From the NCBI RefSeq assembly GCF_018437265.1, contig NZ_JAAMFL010000008.1, positions 1 to 64,000 on the forward strand: a DNA stretch of 64,000 nt, given 5' to 3'. A program made the translations under genes and the position numbers. The notes beneath the pieces were generated by a model that was given only the letters and a program-made list of their open reading frames with translations, was not told the DNA's origin and ran no database searches. Shown here piece by piece: positions 34,526 to 43,656 of the stretch; the stretch's first letter is position 1, and each line of letters starts with the position of its first letter. This DNA comes from Fructobacillus parabroussonetiae. Lineage in GTDB: Bacteria; Bacillota; Bacilli; Lactobacillales; Lactobacillaceae.

Positions 34526-35554
34526 TCAACCTTTCTTTGCTTCCTTTGTCGGAATGACATAGGCCAAAATACCAGCAAAGAGACCGAAGTAATACGTAAT
34601 TAAACGCCAAATCAAAATCACGAGGACCAAGGTAGCCGGATTTTTAACAAAGGGTGTAAAGAGCAATTGGAAGGACAGCTCCGCACCACCAACGCCACCT
34701 GGAATTGGAAAGAGCGAGATGACCATGACAATCATAATGTTCATGGCAATAATCAGCCAAGGATTAACCGAGGCGTAACCAAAGGCTCGAATCACAAAGT
34801 ATGGCACTACGTAGAGTGCCATCAACTGCAAAGCCGTGTAGATCGTTGCCACGAACAAGGAGCGGCCGGAACGAAGCACTCGTTTCGACTCCTCATGAAA
34901 GCTCATAATCTTTTGCTTGGCGCCTTCCTTTACTTGCGGAATACTCTTTCCCTTGTAAAGTCCTGAGATTAATTTAGCACCAAGGTCAACGACTTTCAAG
35001 GACAAAGTTGGCCAAAACATCACTAATAAAATGCCAAGGATGACCACGGCGTGAATCGCGATGGCAAAGGGAATGAAGGTGGCAAAGGCCGGGTTAACGT
35101 TTTGATAGATAAAGTTCTCAGCGGCAAAGTAGCCAACAATAAAGAACAAAACGACGACAACTTGATACACTAGGAACTTCATCAAAATGACAGAAAGTGC
35201 TCGTGAAGCCGGCATCTTGCCCCGTGTCAGCCCGTACAATTGGGCCGGTTGACCACCAGTTGCAAAGGGCGTCAAACCCACCCCTAACTGATTCATCAAT
35301 GGCACACGAATAAGCGTCCCAAAAGAGGTTTCCGACCGGTCTTTTTGGCTAAGTAAGGCGTGCGTCGCAAAGGCTTCTAGCACTAAGGAGGCAACCATCA
35401 TAAAAAAGCCGACCAGCAAAAAGCGCCAGTCCAAAACCTTTAAGGCCGCTTCGAGTTGCTTTCCACGACCGGACAGCTCATTAACCAAGTAATAAATGAC
35501 CAAGCCCGTCGTCAGTAAGACAATGACGGCGGAAATTTGATTTCGACGTGACAT
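34526..35554 (-). CDS. LPG_synthase_TM / YbhN-family membrane protein (flippase-like)
   Basis: Integral membrane protein of 342 residues with about eight helices. It belongs to the family that shares the flippase domain of MprF (YbhN/AglD2 type). Typical features are LNQLGVGLTPFATGG-like loop 3 (here MNQLGVGLTPFATGGQPAQL) and FPIPGGVGGAE near the end. Its place between two glycolipid glycosyltransferase genes and ltaS suggests transport of the diglycosyl-diacylglycerol anchor across the membrane, a job done by LtaA in staphylococci; that is inference. Confidence 0.85.
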   Translation of the reverse strand: MSRRNQISAVIVLLTTGLVIYYLVNELSGRGKQLEAALKVLDWRFLLVGFFMMVASLVLEAFATHALLSQKDRSETSFGTLIRVPLMNQLGVGLTPFATGGQPAQLYGLTRGKMPASRALSVILMKFLVYQVVVVLFFIVGYFAAENFIYQNVNPAFATFIPFAIAIHAVVILGILLVMFWPTLSLKVVDLGAKLISGLYKGKSIPQVKEGAKQKIMSFHEESKRVLRSGRSLFVATIYTALQLMALYVVPYFVIRAFGYASVNPWLIIAMNIMIVMVISLFPIPGGVGGAELSFQLLFTPFVKNPATLVLVILIWRLITYYFGLFAGILAYVIPTKEAKKG

Positions 35555-35566
35555 AGGGTGAACTCC

Positions 35567-36634
35567 TTAAGCGTGGTGATCCGATAGTCCGAGATGAACC
35601 ATGCCGTTTTCGTTCAATGGCAGTGTTTTCTCGTCCAAAGTCGCCCGGTAAACCTGACCTAATACCTCACCAACTTGGTGAAGGTCACGCGCCTTGGCAA
35701 CTTGATAACCGGCTGCCGTCAAGTCTTCTTGTTGTCCCGAAAGAATGGCGACCATTTGCTTGTCAAAGTCATCCAAGTCACTTGCTTTATAGCAATTTTC
35801 TTGGTCGACCAGCCAACCATCATAGACCGGAATGTCCCGAACTAACAAGCGCTGCTTTGAGGCCAACGCTTCCAGCACAACGATACCTTCGGTTTCTTCA
35901 TATGACGGATAAAGAAAGAGATCAGCACCCGCATAGGCGCCTTTGATAATGTCACCCGTAATGTAGCCAGGGAAAATCAGGTTATCCGGATGATGTTCAA
36001 TGGCTTCCCGAACCTTGGCTGGCACAATGGCCAAGTTCGTGCTACCAAACCAAATAAAGGTAATTTCAGGATGGCGCTTGGCTAATTCGATAAAGTCAAA
36101 GAGACCCTTGCGTTCGAAGAAGAGCCCCACAGACATGACAACCTGCTGCCCTTCCTTGATATCAAAGTATTCCTTATAGGCTTGAATCCGTTTGTCATCG
36201 GGTTCGTATTTTGTTAAGTCAATCCCGTTTGACACGGGGTAAATGGGTTGCTTCAAACCGTAGTTTTCAAGTAATGACTTGGAATAAGGGGTTGGCGTCA
36301 CCAAAGCATCCGCTCGACTGTACAAGGCAACCAAATACTTCTTATATAGCGGTGCCAGCAGGTTCGAGCCAAAGAAGGAATTACGGAAATCCTCATAGGT
36401 CGAATGGGCGTGGTAAACCACCTTTTTCCCCATCTTATGCGCCTTTTTCACCATGTGCATGGAATTAACACCGTAGGTGTTAATGTGCAAAACATCATAG
36501 TCAACGCATTTCGGGTCAGTCGTCACCGTCACGTCAGCAACTGGTCCAAGGGCTGCTTGTTGCAAGCGCATGGCCCGTCCGATACCCGATTGGGCAATCC
36601 ATTTTTGATTTTCAAAGTATAAAAGGACTTTCAA
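35567..36634 (-). CDS. GT4 glycosyltransferase, probable second step of glycolipid anchor
   Basis: GT-B fold glycosyltransferase of family 4 type, 355 residues. It has the EX7E-like motif (PSYEETEGIVVLEALA) and a nucleotide-sugar loop region (VGLFFERKGLFDFIEL). Together with the gene upstream it matches the pair that makes mono- and diglycosyl-diacylglycerol in lactobacilli and enterococci (LafA/LafB, BgsA/BgsB). I place the start at the TTG at 36634, eight bases after AGGAG; another TTG two codons earlier is too close to that site. Confidence 0.82.
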   Translation of the reverse strand: MKVLLYFENQKWIAQSGIGRAMRLQQAALGPVADVTVTTDPKCVDYDVLHINTYGVNSMHMVKKAHKMGKKVVYHAHSTYEDFRNSFFGSNLLAPLYKKYLVALYSRADALVTPTPYSKSLLENYGLKQPIYPVSNGIDLTKYEPDDKRIQAYKEYFDIKEGQQVVMSVGLFFERKGLFDFIELAKRHPEITFIWFGSTNLAIVPAKVREAIEHHPDNLIFPGYITGDIIKGAYAGADLFLYPSYEETEGIVVLEALASKQRLLVRDIPVYDGWLVDQENCYKASDLDDFDKQMVAILSGQQEDLTAAGYQVAKARDLHQVGEVLGQVYRATLDEKTLPLNENGMVHLGLSDHHA

Positions 36635-36636
36635 AG

Positions 36637-37872
36637 TCAATTTCTCCTAAATGGGTTTCGTAACAATCGTTTGATATAGCCGATTTCGTCGTCATTCAAC
36701 TGATCGGAATCATCACTATTTTCATCTTGCTGATAGTTGTCGATAACCTCGCGGTAAAAGGCAAGGACGCGGTTTGCAAACGTCGTGGCATCCACGTTTT
36801 TAACAGCCGCCTGGCGGATCTGACGATCTGCTTCAGTGGCTGGCCGCTGCAGATAGGCCTGCATGGCATCGCGAAAGGCATCATAGTCGTCGACTAGCTG
36901 ACCAATGGCTGGGTCCGTTACCAACTGATCCAAATAAGGCGAATGAATGGCCACAAATGGTCGGTCCGAAGCTAAGGCCTCAATAAAAGTCAGCCCCTGT
37001 GTTTCAGAATCAGAAGACGAGACAAAGACCGTTGCCAAACGGTAATAGTCGGCCACTTGATCGTGGTCAATCATCCCAACAAAGGTAATCGAATCCTGTA
37101 AACCAAGATCTTCCACCTGCTCTTGCAAGGACTTTTTAGCAGGGCCATCCCCCGCAATAATGAGACGGGCATCTGGCAATTGTTCTAAAATTTCGGAAAA
37201 GGCCGAAATCGTCATGGCGATGTTTTTTTCAAAGGCCAAACGACCCAGCGACAAGGCAACTGGCGTGCCTGGCTTGATGCCATACTTGGCGTGCAAGTCT
37301 TCCTTACCAGCGCCCAGTTCCTTGACGGCAACACCCGTTGGAATCACGGGGATTGGAATATCATCCACACCATAGGAGAGCAAGCTTTCCTTTACCCGCT
37401 CCGATGGAGCGATGCAGCCATCCATGGATTTCAAATAGGCTTTGACCAAGTGTGAAACGGCTGATGGTTTTAAGAGCATTCCCCGGGCCACGTAATGGGT
37501 GTAGTCCTCATACATGGTGTGGTAAGTATGCACGGCCGGAATCTTTAATCGACGGGCCACGTATTTACCAATCAGGCCAAGTGAAAACTCCGTTTGGGTG
37601 TGGACAATGTCCAAATCGAGTTCGCGGGCGATCTCGACTGCCTGAATGAGGCCACGAAAAGTTAATCGACGGTCCTTGAAACCAAAGTATGGCAAAGAAG
37701 AGAAACGGTAAATCCCCTCCTCTGGCGTATGCTTATCAACTTTTGGATCCGTTGTTGTAAAAATATAGACGTCGTGTCCTTGTTCTTCCAAGGCATCTTT
37801 CAAAGTTTGAATGGACGTCGCTACTCCAGAAACCTGTGGGAAATAGGTATCCGTGAATAAGCCAATTTTCAT
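36637..37872 (-). CDS. GT4 glycosyltransferase, probable monoglucosyl-diacylglycerol synthase
   Basis: 411-residue GT4 enzyme opening with MKIGLFTDTYFPQVSGVATS, the pattern of 1,2-diacylglycerol 3-glucosyltransferases. The acceptor/donor motif SDSETQGLTFIEALASDRP (EX7E) is intact. It likely puts the first sugar on diacylglycerol for the LTA anchor. The ATG at 37872 follows GGGGG; one six codons upstream lacks a site. It heads the operon GT-GT-flippase-ykuJ-ltaS, and its TTG-starting partner lies directly behind it. Confidence 0.85.
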   Translation of the reverse strand: MKIGLFTDTYFPQVSGVATSIQTLKDALEEQGHDVYIFTTTDPKVDKHTPEEGIYRFSSLPYFGFKDRRLTFRGLIQAVEIARELDLDIVHTQTEFSLGLIGKYVARRLKIPAVHTYHTMYEDYTHYVARGMLLKPSAVSHLVKAYLKSMDGCIAPSERVKESLLSYGVDDIPIPVIPTGVAVKELGAGKEDLHAKYGIKPGTPVALSLGRLAFEKNIAMTISAFSEILEQLPDARLIIAGDGPAKKSLQEQVEDLGLQDSITFVGMIDHDQVADYYRLATVFVSSSDSETQGLTFIEALASDRPFVAIHSPYLDQLVTDPAIGQLVDDYDAFRDAMQAYLQRPATEADRQIRQAAVKNVDATTFANRVLAFYREVIDNYQQDENSDDSDQLNDDEIGYIKRLLRNPFRRN

Positions 37873-37914
37873 GGTTTGCCCCCATTGCATCGTGTCGCTA
37901 AGCGTAATGCTAAC

Positions 37915-37943
37915 ATTATACCATTTTTAAAGACCCCAGCCAA
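37915..37943 (-). promoter_or_regulatory. Promoter of the glycolipid/LTA operon
   Basis: Minus strand -35 TTGGCT (37938-37943), 17-bp spacer, and extended -10 TGGTATAAT with the hexamer at 37915-37920. The start lies about 35 bp before the first glycosyltransferase ATG. Confidence 0.75.
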
Positions 37944-37955
37944 AGCAGTCCCCGT

Positions 37956-39728
37956 TTAATCAAAGACCATTTGGTTATAGTAAAGCTCGGCATAGAAGCC
38001 TTTTTGCGCAATTAATTGATCATGCGATCCCTTTTCAATCACGCGACCGTCCTTCAGCACAACGATCTGATCGGCCGACAAAATCGTTTTCAAACGGTGG
38101 GCGATAACAAAGGACGTTCGGTCCTTCATCACGTTTTCCATCGCCCTTTGAATCTTTTCTTCGGTCACGGTATCAACGTTAGCCGTTGCTTCATCTAGGA
38201 TGAGCAAATCGGGATTGGTCAGAATCGTTCGGGCAATCGACAGCAGCTGCTTTTGACCGGTTGAAAAAAGGTTATCCGCGCCTGTCACCATCGTCTCGTA
38301 ACCCTGCGGCAGGGTCATGATAAAGTCGTGAATGTTGGCTTGCTTTGCCGCTTCCTCGACTTCTTCTTGGCTAGCATCCGGTTTCCCGTAGGCGATATTA
38401 TCGCGAATCGACTTTGAAAAGACGACGGATTCCTGCAGCACAATGCCGACGCGACTGCGAAGTGAGCGCAAATCAAAGTCGGCTAGCGACGTGCCATCAT
38501 AAGTGATCTCACCAGCAGTTAAATCATAAAAACGATTCAACAAATTCATCACCGTGGTCTTACCGGAACCCGTTGGCCCCACCAAAGCGACCATCTGTCC
38601 CTTCTTAACGTCAATGGAAACATCCTTTAGGATTGGCCGCTCCGGCTGGTAAGCAAAGTCAACGTGTGACAACACCACACCATCTTTCAATGGTCCGGCC
38701 ACTTTCTTGCCATCGTTGACTTCGTTTGGCTTTTGTTCAACATCCCGAATACGGTTCGCACCCGTGATGGCCAACTGAAGTGGGTTATAAATGGCAGTCA
38801 ATTGAGAAATGGGTTGGAAATACTGCTGTGAGTAGGTGACAAAGACAACGATTAAGGACAACCCCGCCGCCTTATCCATTCCATTATGCAAAACCAACCA
38901 GGATCCAAAGAAAATCACAATGGCTAAGTTCAAAAGCGAAAAGCCCTGCATCAATGGCGATAAAAGACCAGAATAGAACTGGCCCTTCTGGCTAGCCTGA
39001 CGGACTTTGTCATTATATGGGGCAAAGGCGTCAATGGAAGCCCGCTGCTGGCCTTCAGCTAAGAGAACCGCTTGGCCGGATAGTTGCTCGTTAATGTAAC
39101 CGTTCAAATCGCCAGTTGCTTGTTGCTGCTGCTCAATTTGCTTACGGGCCTTATTGACAATCAAAAGGGCAACCAAAATGGCCAATGGTGACAAGGCCAT
39201 GGTGACCAGAGCCATCGTCAACGACTTTTCCATCATCATCCAAATGATGCCAAGGAAGAGCACACCCTGGGAGAAAATCTGAAAAACCGCCGAGTTCATC
39301 GCGTTAAAAACATTATCCAAATCGGAGGTAAACAGCGACAAAATCTTACCATCCTGGTGAGAATCAAAATAACGAATAGTTTTCTTTTGTAAGTTTGAGA
39401 AAAGGCCCAAGCGCATCTGACCAACAGAATCAGAAGAAACGCGGGAAATCACAAGGCCCGAGAGGACTAAGCCGATTTCAGACAGTAGGTAAAACAGTAC
39501 CATGGCCAGCAAGGCCTGGTAAAAATCATTCAAGGAGGCATGACCACCTGGCGTGAGTGCCGCGGTCACATATTTCGTCAAGGCTGAAATCGCATCCCCC
39601 AGGTACAGCGGGGCCTTAATCTGTGCATAGGTACCAGCCAAAACAAAGACAGCAGCCACCAACAAGCCCTTCCAGTAGGGCTTCAGGTAGTTGATAAAAT
39701 AAGCAATCGCTTCTTTTAATTTATTCAT
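37956..39728 (-). CDS. ABC exporter, subunit with consensus Walker B
   Basis: Half-transporter of 590 residues: six membrane helices (to about 330) and a nucleotide-binding domain with GPTGSGKTTVMN, Walker B LLILDEATANVD and switch His in VIAHRLKT. The signature is degenerate: FSTGQKQLL in place of LSGGQ. Its partner upstream has the opposite defects, so the two form a heterodimeric exporter with one active and one degenerate ATP site (BmrCD/LmrCD type, multidrug). The ATG at 39728 overlaps the partner's end by 8 bases; the longer frame is not used. Confidence 0.92.
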   Translation of the reverse strand: MNKLKEAIAYFINYLKPYWKGLLVAAVFVLAGTYAQIKAPLYLGDAISALTKYVTAALTPGGHASLNDFYQALLAMVLFYLLSEIGLVLSGLVISRVSSDSVGQMRLGLFSNLQKKTIRYFDSHQDGKILSLFTSDLDNVFNAMNSAVFQIFSQGVLFLGIIWMMMEKSLTMALVTMALSPLAILVALLIVNKARKQIEQQQQATGDLNGYINEQLSGQAVLLAEGQQRASIDAFAPYNDKVRQASQKGQFYSGLLSPLMQGFSLLNLAIVIFFGSWLVLHNGMDKAAGLSLIVVFVTYSQQYFQPISQLTAIYNPLQLAITGANRIRDVEQKPNEVNDGKKVAGPLKDGVVLSHVDFAYQPERPILKDVSIDVKKGQMVALVGPTGSGKTTVMNLLNRFYDLTAGEITYDGTSLADFDLRSLRSRVGIVLQESVVFSKSIRDNIAYGKPDASQEEVEEAAKQANIHDFIMTLPQGYETMVTGADNLFSTGQKQLLSIARTILTNPDLLILDEATANVDTVTEEKIQRAMENVMKDRTSFVIAHRLKTILSADQIVVLKDGRVIEKGSHDQLIAQKGFYAELYYNQMVFD

Positions 39729-41460
39729 GGTCGGCCCCCTTCCCCTTTTGGCTTGCATAAATTTCTTGGTAAATCGGGCTTTGATCGAGCAGGTCCTGGT
39801 GAGAACCAACGCCCACAATCCGGCCCTCATCGAGAACTAAAATCTGATTGGCGTGGATAATCGAGGCAATCTTTTCGGCAATAATCACCTTTGTCGTCTT
39901 CGAAAAGTCCTTCTCTAAGACTTCTTGCACGCGCTTTTCGGACCGGGCATCCAGTGCCGAGGTCGCGTCGTCGAGGATTAAGAGCCGGGGCTTTTTGACC
40001 AGGGCACGAGCCAAGGACAGACGCTGTTTCTGACCACCAGACAGGTTAGCCGATCGTTCGGAAATCTCGTGAGCGAGGCCATCTGGGTAGGCCTGAACAA
40101 AGTCCTCGGCCTGCGCCGCCCGTACGGCAGCAGCTAATTCTTCTTGACTAGCATCAGGATTTCCCATCCGTAAGTTTTTTTCAATGCTTCCGGAGAAAAG
40201 AACGGGCTTTTGCATCACGATGCCCACGGCCTGATGCCAATCACTGGCCTGAATATTCTGAACATCCTCGCCGTCAATGGTCATCGTTCCAGCTGTCGGC
40301 TGGTAGAGCCGAGCTAACAACAAGGCCAAAGTCGACTTTCCAGAACCCGTTGAGCCAACGATACCAAGCGTTTGTCCGGCTGCGAGTTCGAAGGACAGGT
40401 CCTTTAGAACGGGTTCTTTTGCTTTTGGATAGGTAAAGGAAAGCTTTTCAACCCGCAACCCCTTGGTTAAAAAGGCCGCCTTGTCGATTGGCTGACCCGC
40501 CGCTTCTTTATCAAGACGGGCTGTTTCTTCTGCCATCACCGACCCGATACGCTTTAATGACACAAAGCCACGGGAGGCAAAAGTCGAAATCATCCCCAGC
40601 ATCAAAAGAGCCATCAGAATTTGGTTCAGATAGGTAATGAAGGGTGTGATTTTTGCTAACTGATCGGGGGCTTCTTTAATCGAAGTGGAAATAAACAGCA
40701 AAGCCGCCGCGATCGCTGCATAGGAAATCAACATAAAAATCGGGAACATCAGGTTAAAGAGGTAGCCGATCCGGCGGTTAACCGCCGTTAATTCATTGGT
40801 GTTATCGGCAAAGGACGCCTCTTCTTGCCCCTGTTGGTTAAAGGACTTGACCACCCGAACGCCGGCGAGGTTTTCTTGGGCCAGGGTGTTGTTTTGGTCA
40901 ATGAGTTGTTGAATCTTGCCAAAGTAACCACCCATCATAGAAAAGATGCGTTTTGAAGACAACACAATCAAGGCAATCATTAACAAAACCACCCACCAAA
41001 GGGAAGGCAGCGTCCAGATAGCTAAGATAATGGCACCCAAAAACATCATGGGCACTCGAAGAACCATTTGCAACATCTGCATCACCAGTTGCTGCACTTG
41101 GTTAATATCATTGGTCAATCGAACCACTAAATTAGCCGAACTGTATGACTGGACCTGTTGAAGCGAGAAAGCCTGGATTTTTTCGTACTCGGCTCGTCTG
41201 ATGTCGGCTGCGACACCTTGTGAAACCTGGGAGGCATAGTAGGTGCCCGTGATACCTGCGGCAATCCCCACAAAGGCTAAGGCCAATAGAAAAACACCAT
41301 TTTTCAAGATCACATCGGATTGATCTTGAATAATGGCCGTCATCATCTTTTCCAAAAACTGTGGCTGAGCCAAGGTTGAAGCGGCTAACAAAGTCACCGA
41401 AAGCACGGCAACAATGATTTTCTTCCAATAGGGTTTTGCGTATGTCAGGAGTAATCCCAT
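39721..41460 (-). CDS. ABC exporter, subunit with degenerate catalytic site
   Basis: Partner half-transporter of 579 residues with six helices and a nucleotide-binding domain. The P-loop GSTGSGKSTLA and signature NLSGGQKQRLSLARAL are canonical. In Walker B (LLILDDATSALD) the catalytic Glu is Asp, and the switch His is Glu (IIAEKIASI). This is the known pattern of asymmetric heterodimers. Start at ATG 41460 behind GGAAG. A terminator-like 12-bp hairpin lies 30 bases upstream, so expression may be controlled by attenuation, as in bmrCD. Confidence 0.92.
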   Translation of the reverse strand: MGLLLTYAKPYWKKIIVAVLSVTLLAASTLAQPQFLEKMMTAIIQDQSDVILKNGVFLLALAFVGIAAGITGTYYASQVSQGVAADIRRAEYEKIQAFSLQQVQSYSSANLVVRLTNDINQVQQLVMQMLQMVLRVPMMFLGAIILAIWTLPSLWWVVLLMIALIVLSSKRIFSMMGGYFGKIQQLIDQNNTLAQENLAGVRVVKSFNQQGQEEASFADNTNELTAVNRRIGYLFNLMFPIFMLISYAAIAAALLFISTSIKEAPDQLAKITPFITYLNQILMALLMLGMISTFASRGFVSLKRIGSVMAEETARLDKEAAGQPIDKAAFLTKGLRVEKLSFTYPKAKEPVLKDLSFELAAGQTLGIVGSTGSGKSTLALLLARLYQPTAGTMTIDGEDVQNIQASDWHQAVGIVMQKPVLFSGSIEKNLRMGNPDASQEELAAAVRAAQAEDFVQAYPDGLAHEISERSANLSGGQKQRLSLARALVKKPRLLILDDATSALDARSEKRVQEVLEKDFSKTTKVIIAEKIASIIHANQILVLDEGRIVGVGSHQDLLDQSPIYQEIYASQKGKGADHE

Positions 41461-41488
41461 CTTGATACTTCCAATCCGGCAATGTTTT

Positions 41489-41518
41489 AAAAAGGACTCT
41501 TCCACTGAAGAGTCCTTT
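41489..41518 (-). promoter_or_regulatory. Attenuator-like terminator in the ABC exporter leader
   Basis: A perfect 12-bp stem (AAAGGACTCTTC with GAAGAGTCCTTT) around a four-base loop is followed on the minus strand by five T, about 30 bases before the exporter start. Upstream lie smaller stems GACGG-TTTT-CCGTC and GGGC-AAA-GCCC. It may also simply end the small membrane-protein transcript. Confidence 0.65.
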
Positions 41519-41638
41519 TGACGGTTTTCCGTCGATTTTGGGCTTTGCCCACTGCCAATTTTCTTTCACTTAGCTTACCACCATTCAGGCAAAAGATAAA
41601 CGTCCTTCCATGGACAGAAAATGACTTTCGCACCATTT

Positions 41639-41827
41639 TTACAAGGAATCGTCATGTTGCCGACTGGAAAAAAGGGAGAAGATGAGTAGAAAGGCCCCTA
41701 ACAAGACCAGCAAAAGGGTCAAAAAGCCCGGGACCGTCTGACAAACGGCTGGATAAAAAAGGATGGTGAAAGCGGCCCCAATAATTAAAAAGCAAGCGAT
41801 CAGGGCACGAAGGTAAATAGCCGACAT
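41639..41827 (-). CDS. Small membrane protein (62 aa), unknown
   Basis: Two hydrophobic segments (about 5-24 and 32-51) fill most of this 62-residue protein, which ends SSRQHDDSL. I recognise no family. The ATG follows GGAG five bases upstream, and an extended -10 promoter lies about 60 bp upstream, which supports a real gene. It precedes the ABC exporter by 178 bp. Confidence 0.65.
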   Translation of the reverse strand: MSAIYLRALIACFLIIGAAFTILFYPAVCQTVPGFLTLLLVLLGAFLLIFSLFSSRQHDDSL

Positions 41828-41881
41828 AAAAGCTCCAATCCGTCATGACAAGGTGTTGCTCGAAAAGAATTCTTCGCCTGC

Positions 41882-41890
41882 ATTATAGCA
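41882..41890 (-). promoter_or_regulatory. Extended -10 promoter before the small membrane protein
   Basis: The minus strand reads TGCTATAAT with the hexamer at 41882-41887. No good -35 is seen. It would also transcribe the ABC exporter genes if the hairpin at 41489-41518 is passed. Confidence 0.6.
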
Positions 41891-41955
41891 TCTCCGTGAC
41901 CCTTTTGGCGGCCTTGAACCAATCTTATACAAAGTGTCTTTCTTTGTCTAAAATA

Positions 41956-41982
41956 CAAAAAAAGACCACCTTTTCGGTGGCC
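41956..41982 (-). terminator. Terminator of tgt-yajC
   Basis: Minus strand GGCCACC and GGTGGTC pair (one G-U) around GAAAA, followed by seven T. It lies 15 bp after the yajC stop. Confidence 0.88.
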
Positions 41983-41997
41983 TTCATCGAAAGACAA

Positions 41998-42324
41998 TTA
42001 GTCTTCCTTCTTATCATCAGCTGACTGAGCTTCTTCAGCAGGTTGAGCCGTTTCTTCAGTCTTTGCAGCTTCTGCGTTCTTAACGGAACGAATGGCTGTC
42101 AATTCAAAAGTCAAGATAACGCCTTCACAGTCCAAATCAACGGTCTTTTCGGCTTCGTTAACGCGGTCGACTTTGGCGTGCAAACCACCAATTGTCACAA
42201 CGTCGGAGCCCTTTACCATTTGGTTCTTCATTTCAGCTTGGCGTGCCTGTTGCTTCTTTTGTGAACGAGACATCCACCAGATCATCACAACGACAAGGAC
42301 AAGGGGTAGGATAAAGCTTTGCAT
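41998..42324 (-). CDS. yajC: Preprotein translocase accessory subunit YajC
   Basis: YajC is the small membrane partner of SecDF. The 108-residue product has one N-terminal helix (SFILPLVLVVVMIWWMSRSQ), the family motif KKQQARQAEMKNQMVKGSDV then VTIGGLHAKV, and an acidic, Glu/Ala-rich tail. It follows tgt after 45 bp, the common tgt-yajC order. Confidence 0.93.
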   Translation of the reverse strand: MQSFILPLVLVVVMIWWMSRSQKKQQARQAEMKNQMVKGSDVVTIGGLHAKVDRVNEAEKTVDLDCEGVILTFELTAIRSVKNAEAAKTEETAQPAEEAQSADDKKED

Positions 42325-42369
42325 AAAGTTACTTCCTTCTTTTAATTATTGAATACATTGTATCAGATT

Positions 42370-43587
42370 TTAGAAAAGGCGGGCGTTCTTTTTGTTATAG
42401 CCGTAGTCTTCTAAGACCTGTTCGCGGAATTCCAGCAGGCGATCTTCTTCGATCGCTGTTCGCATCTCTTCCATCAAGTGGAGGAGATAACGCAAGTTAT
42501 GTTCGGATGCGATTTGGGCACCCAAGCGTTCGTTTGCATTAAAGAGATGGTGCAAATAAGAACGTGATAGATTTTGATAAGGACTGTAATTTGGCAAGTC
42601 ATATTGCGCTAAATTACCAAACTGCTCTTTTCGGATGGGGTTGTCCGAATAGTAGGTTAGGTCTGGATCAATGGGGGAAAAGTCCTTTTTGTAACGGGCG
42701 TTTTTAATTACCACCCGTCCCTTTGAAGTCATCAAGGTTCCCTTTCGACCGATGCGTGTTGGCAGGACACAGTCAAACATATCGATCCCGCGAATCACGC
42801 CGTCAATCAAGGAATCCGGTGCTGCCACGCCCATCAAGTAACGGGGCTTGTCTTCTGGCAAAAGCGGCACCGTAAAGTCCAAGACCCGGTTCATTTCCTT
42901 TTTCGACTCCCCAACGGATAGGCCCCCAACCGCATAGCCCGGCAAGTCCATCTTCACCAATTCATTGGCTGATTCCGTTCGCAAGTCCTTGAATCCGGCA
43001 CCTTGCACAATCCCAAAGAGGGCCTGGCTGTCCGTTTTTTGATGGTACTGCTGAGCACGGTCGGCCCAACGCAGCGAACGTTGCATGGAATCCTTAATGT
43101 AATCATAGGTTTCAAAGTAAGGAATGGCTTCGTCCAACTGCATCATGACGTCAGAACCAAGGTTGTTTTGGATTCGCATGGCCACTTCAGGTGACAAAAA
43201 CATCTTGTCCCCGTTCACGTGGTTTTGAAAAGTCACGCCCTCTTCCTTCAGCTTACGCGCATCCGAAAGAGAAAAGACCTGAAAGCCGCCCGAATCAGTC
43301 AAAATGGCCTGGTCCCAGCCCATGTATTTGTGAAGGCCGCCTGCCTCGGCAATTAATTCATCACCTGGACGTACCCAAAGATGGTAGGTATTGGCCAAAA
43401 TGAATTGTGAGCCGATTTCCTTAAGTGTTCGTGTGTTAACACCCTTGACCGCTCCCTGTGTCCCAACGGGCATAAACATTGGGGTTTCATACACCCCGTG
43501 GGGGGTGTGCAGGCGCCCACGACGGGCACCGGTGTATTTTTCAGTATGGAGATGTTCATACCAAACAGCTGGTTTTTGCTCTTTCAT
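42370..43587 (-). CDS. tgt: Queuine tRNA-ribosyltransferase, zinc-ligand-less variant
   Basis: Tgt exchanges guanine-34 for preQ1 in tRNAs with GUN anticodons. The 405-residue product has the catalytic and substrate motifs [33 protein letters not shown] and [16 protein letters not shown]. At the zinc site, where bacterial enzymes have CxCxxC after DFSPIDP, this protein reads [20 protein letters not shown] and has an insertion of about 20 residues without any Cys; only the later His (SEHNLRYLL) remains. The reading frame is normal on both sides. I choose the second of two tandem ATGs (43587), which has better spacing from AGG. Confidence 0.92.
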   Translation of the reverse strand: MKEQKPAVWYEHLHTEKYTGARRGRLHTPHGVYETPMFMPVGTQGAVKGVNTRTLKEIGSQFILANTYHLWVRPGDELIAEAGGLHKYMGWDQAILTDSGGFQVFSLSDARKLKEEGVTFQNHVNGDKMFLSPEVAMRIQNNLGSDVMMQLDEAIPYFETYDYIKDSMQRSLRWADRAQQYHQKTDSQALFGIVQGAGFKDLRTESANELVKMDLPGYAVGGLSVGESKKEMNRVLDFTVPLLPEDKPRYLMGVAAPDSLIDGVIRGIDMFDCVLPTRIGRKGTLMTSKGRVVIKNARYKKDFSPIDPDLTYYSDNPIRKEQFGNLAQYDLPNYSPYQNLSRSYLHHLFNANERLGAQIASEHNLRYLLHLMEEMRTAIEEDRLLEFREQVLEDYGYNKKNARLF

Positions 43588-43656
43588 CATGCACCTACTC
43601 GAATTATTTGCTAAAACCATTGTAACACGGTCTCCTTCAGGACAAAGCCCCCGCTG

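Noticed and set aside
41132-41569. 145-codon frame before and inside the ABC exporter gene
   Set aside because: Most of it is the out-of-frame shadow of the exporter; only its first about 30 codons are of interest as a possible leader peptide.
41460-41640. T-box leader for the ABC exporter
   Set aside because: A TGGTGGTA-like sequence caught the eye, but the conserved T-box sequence and specifier architecture are absent.
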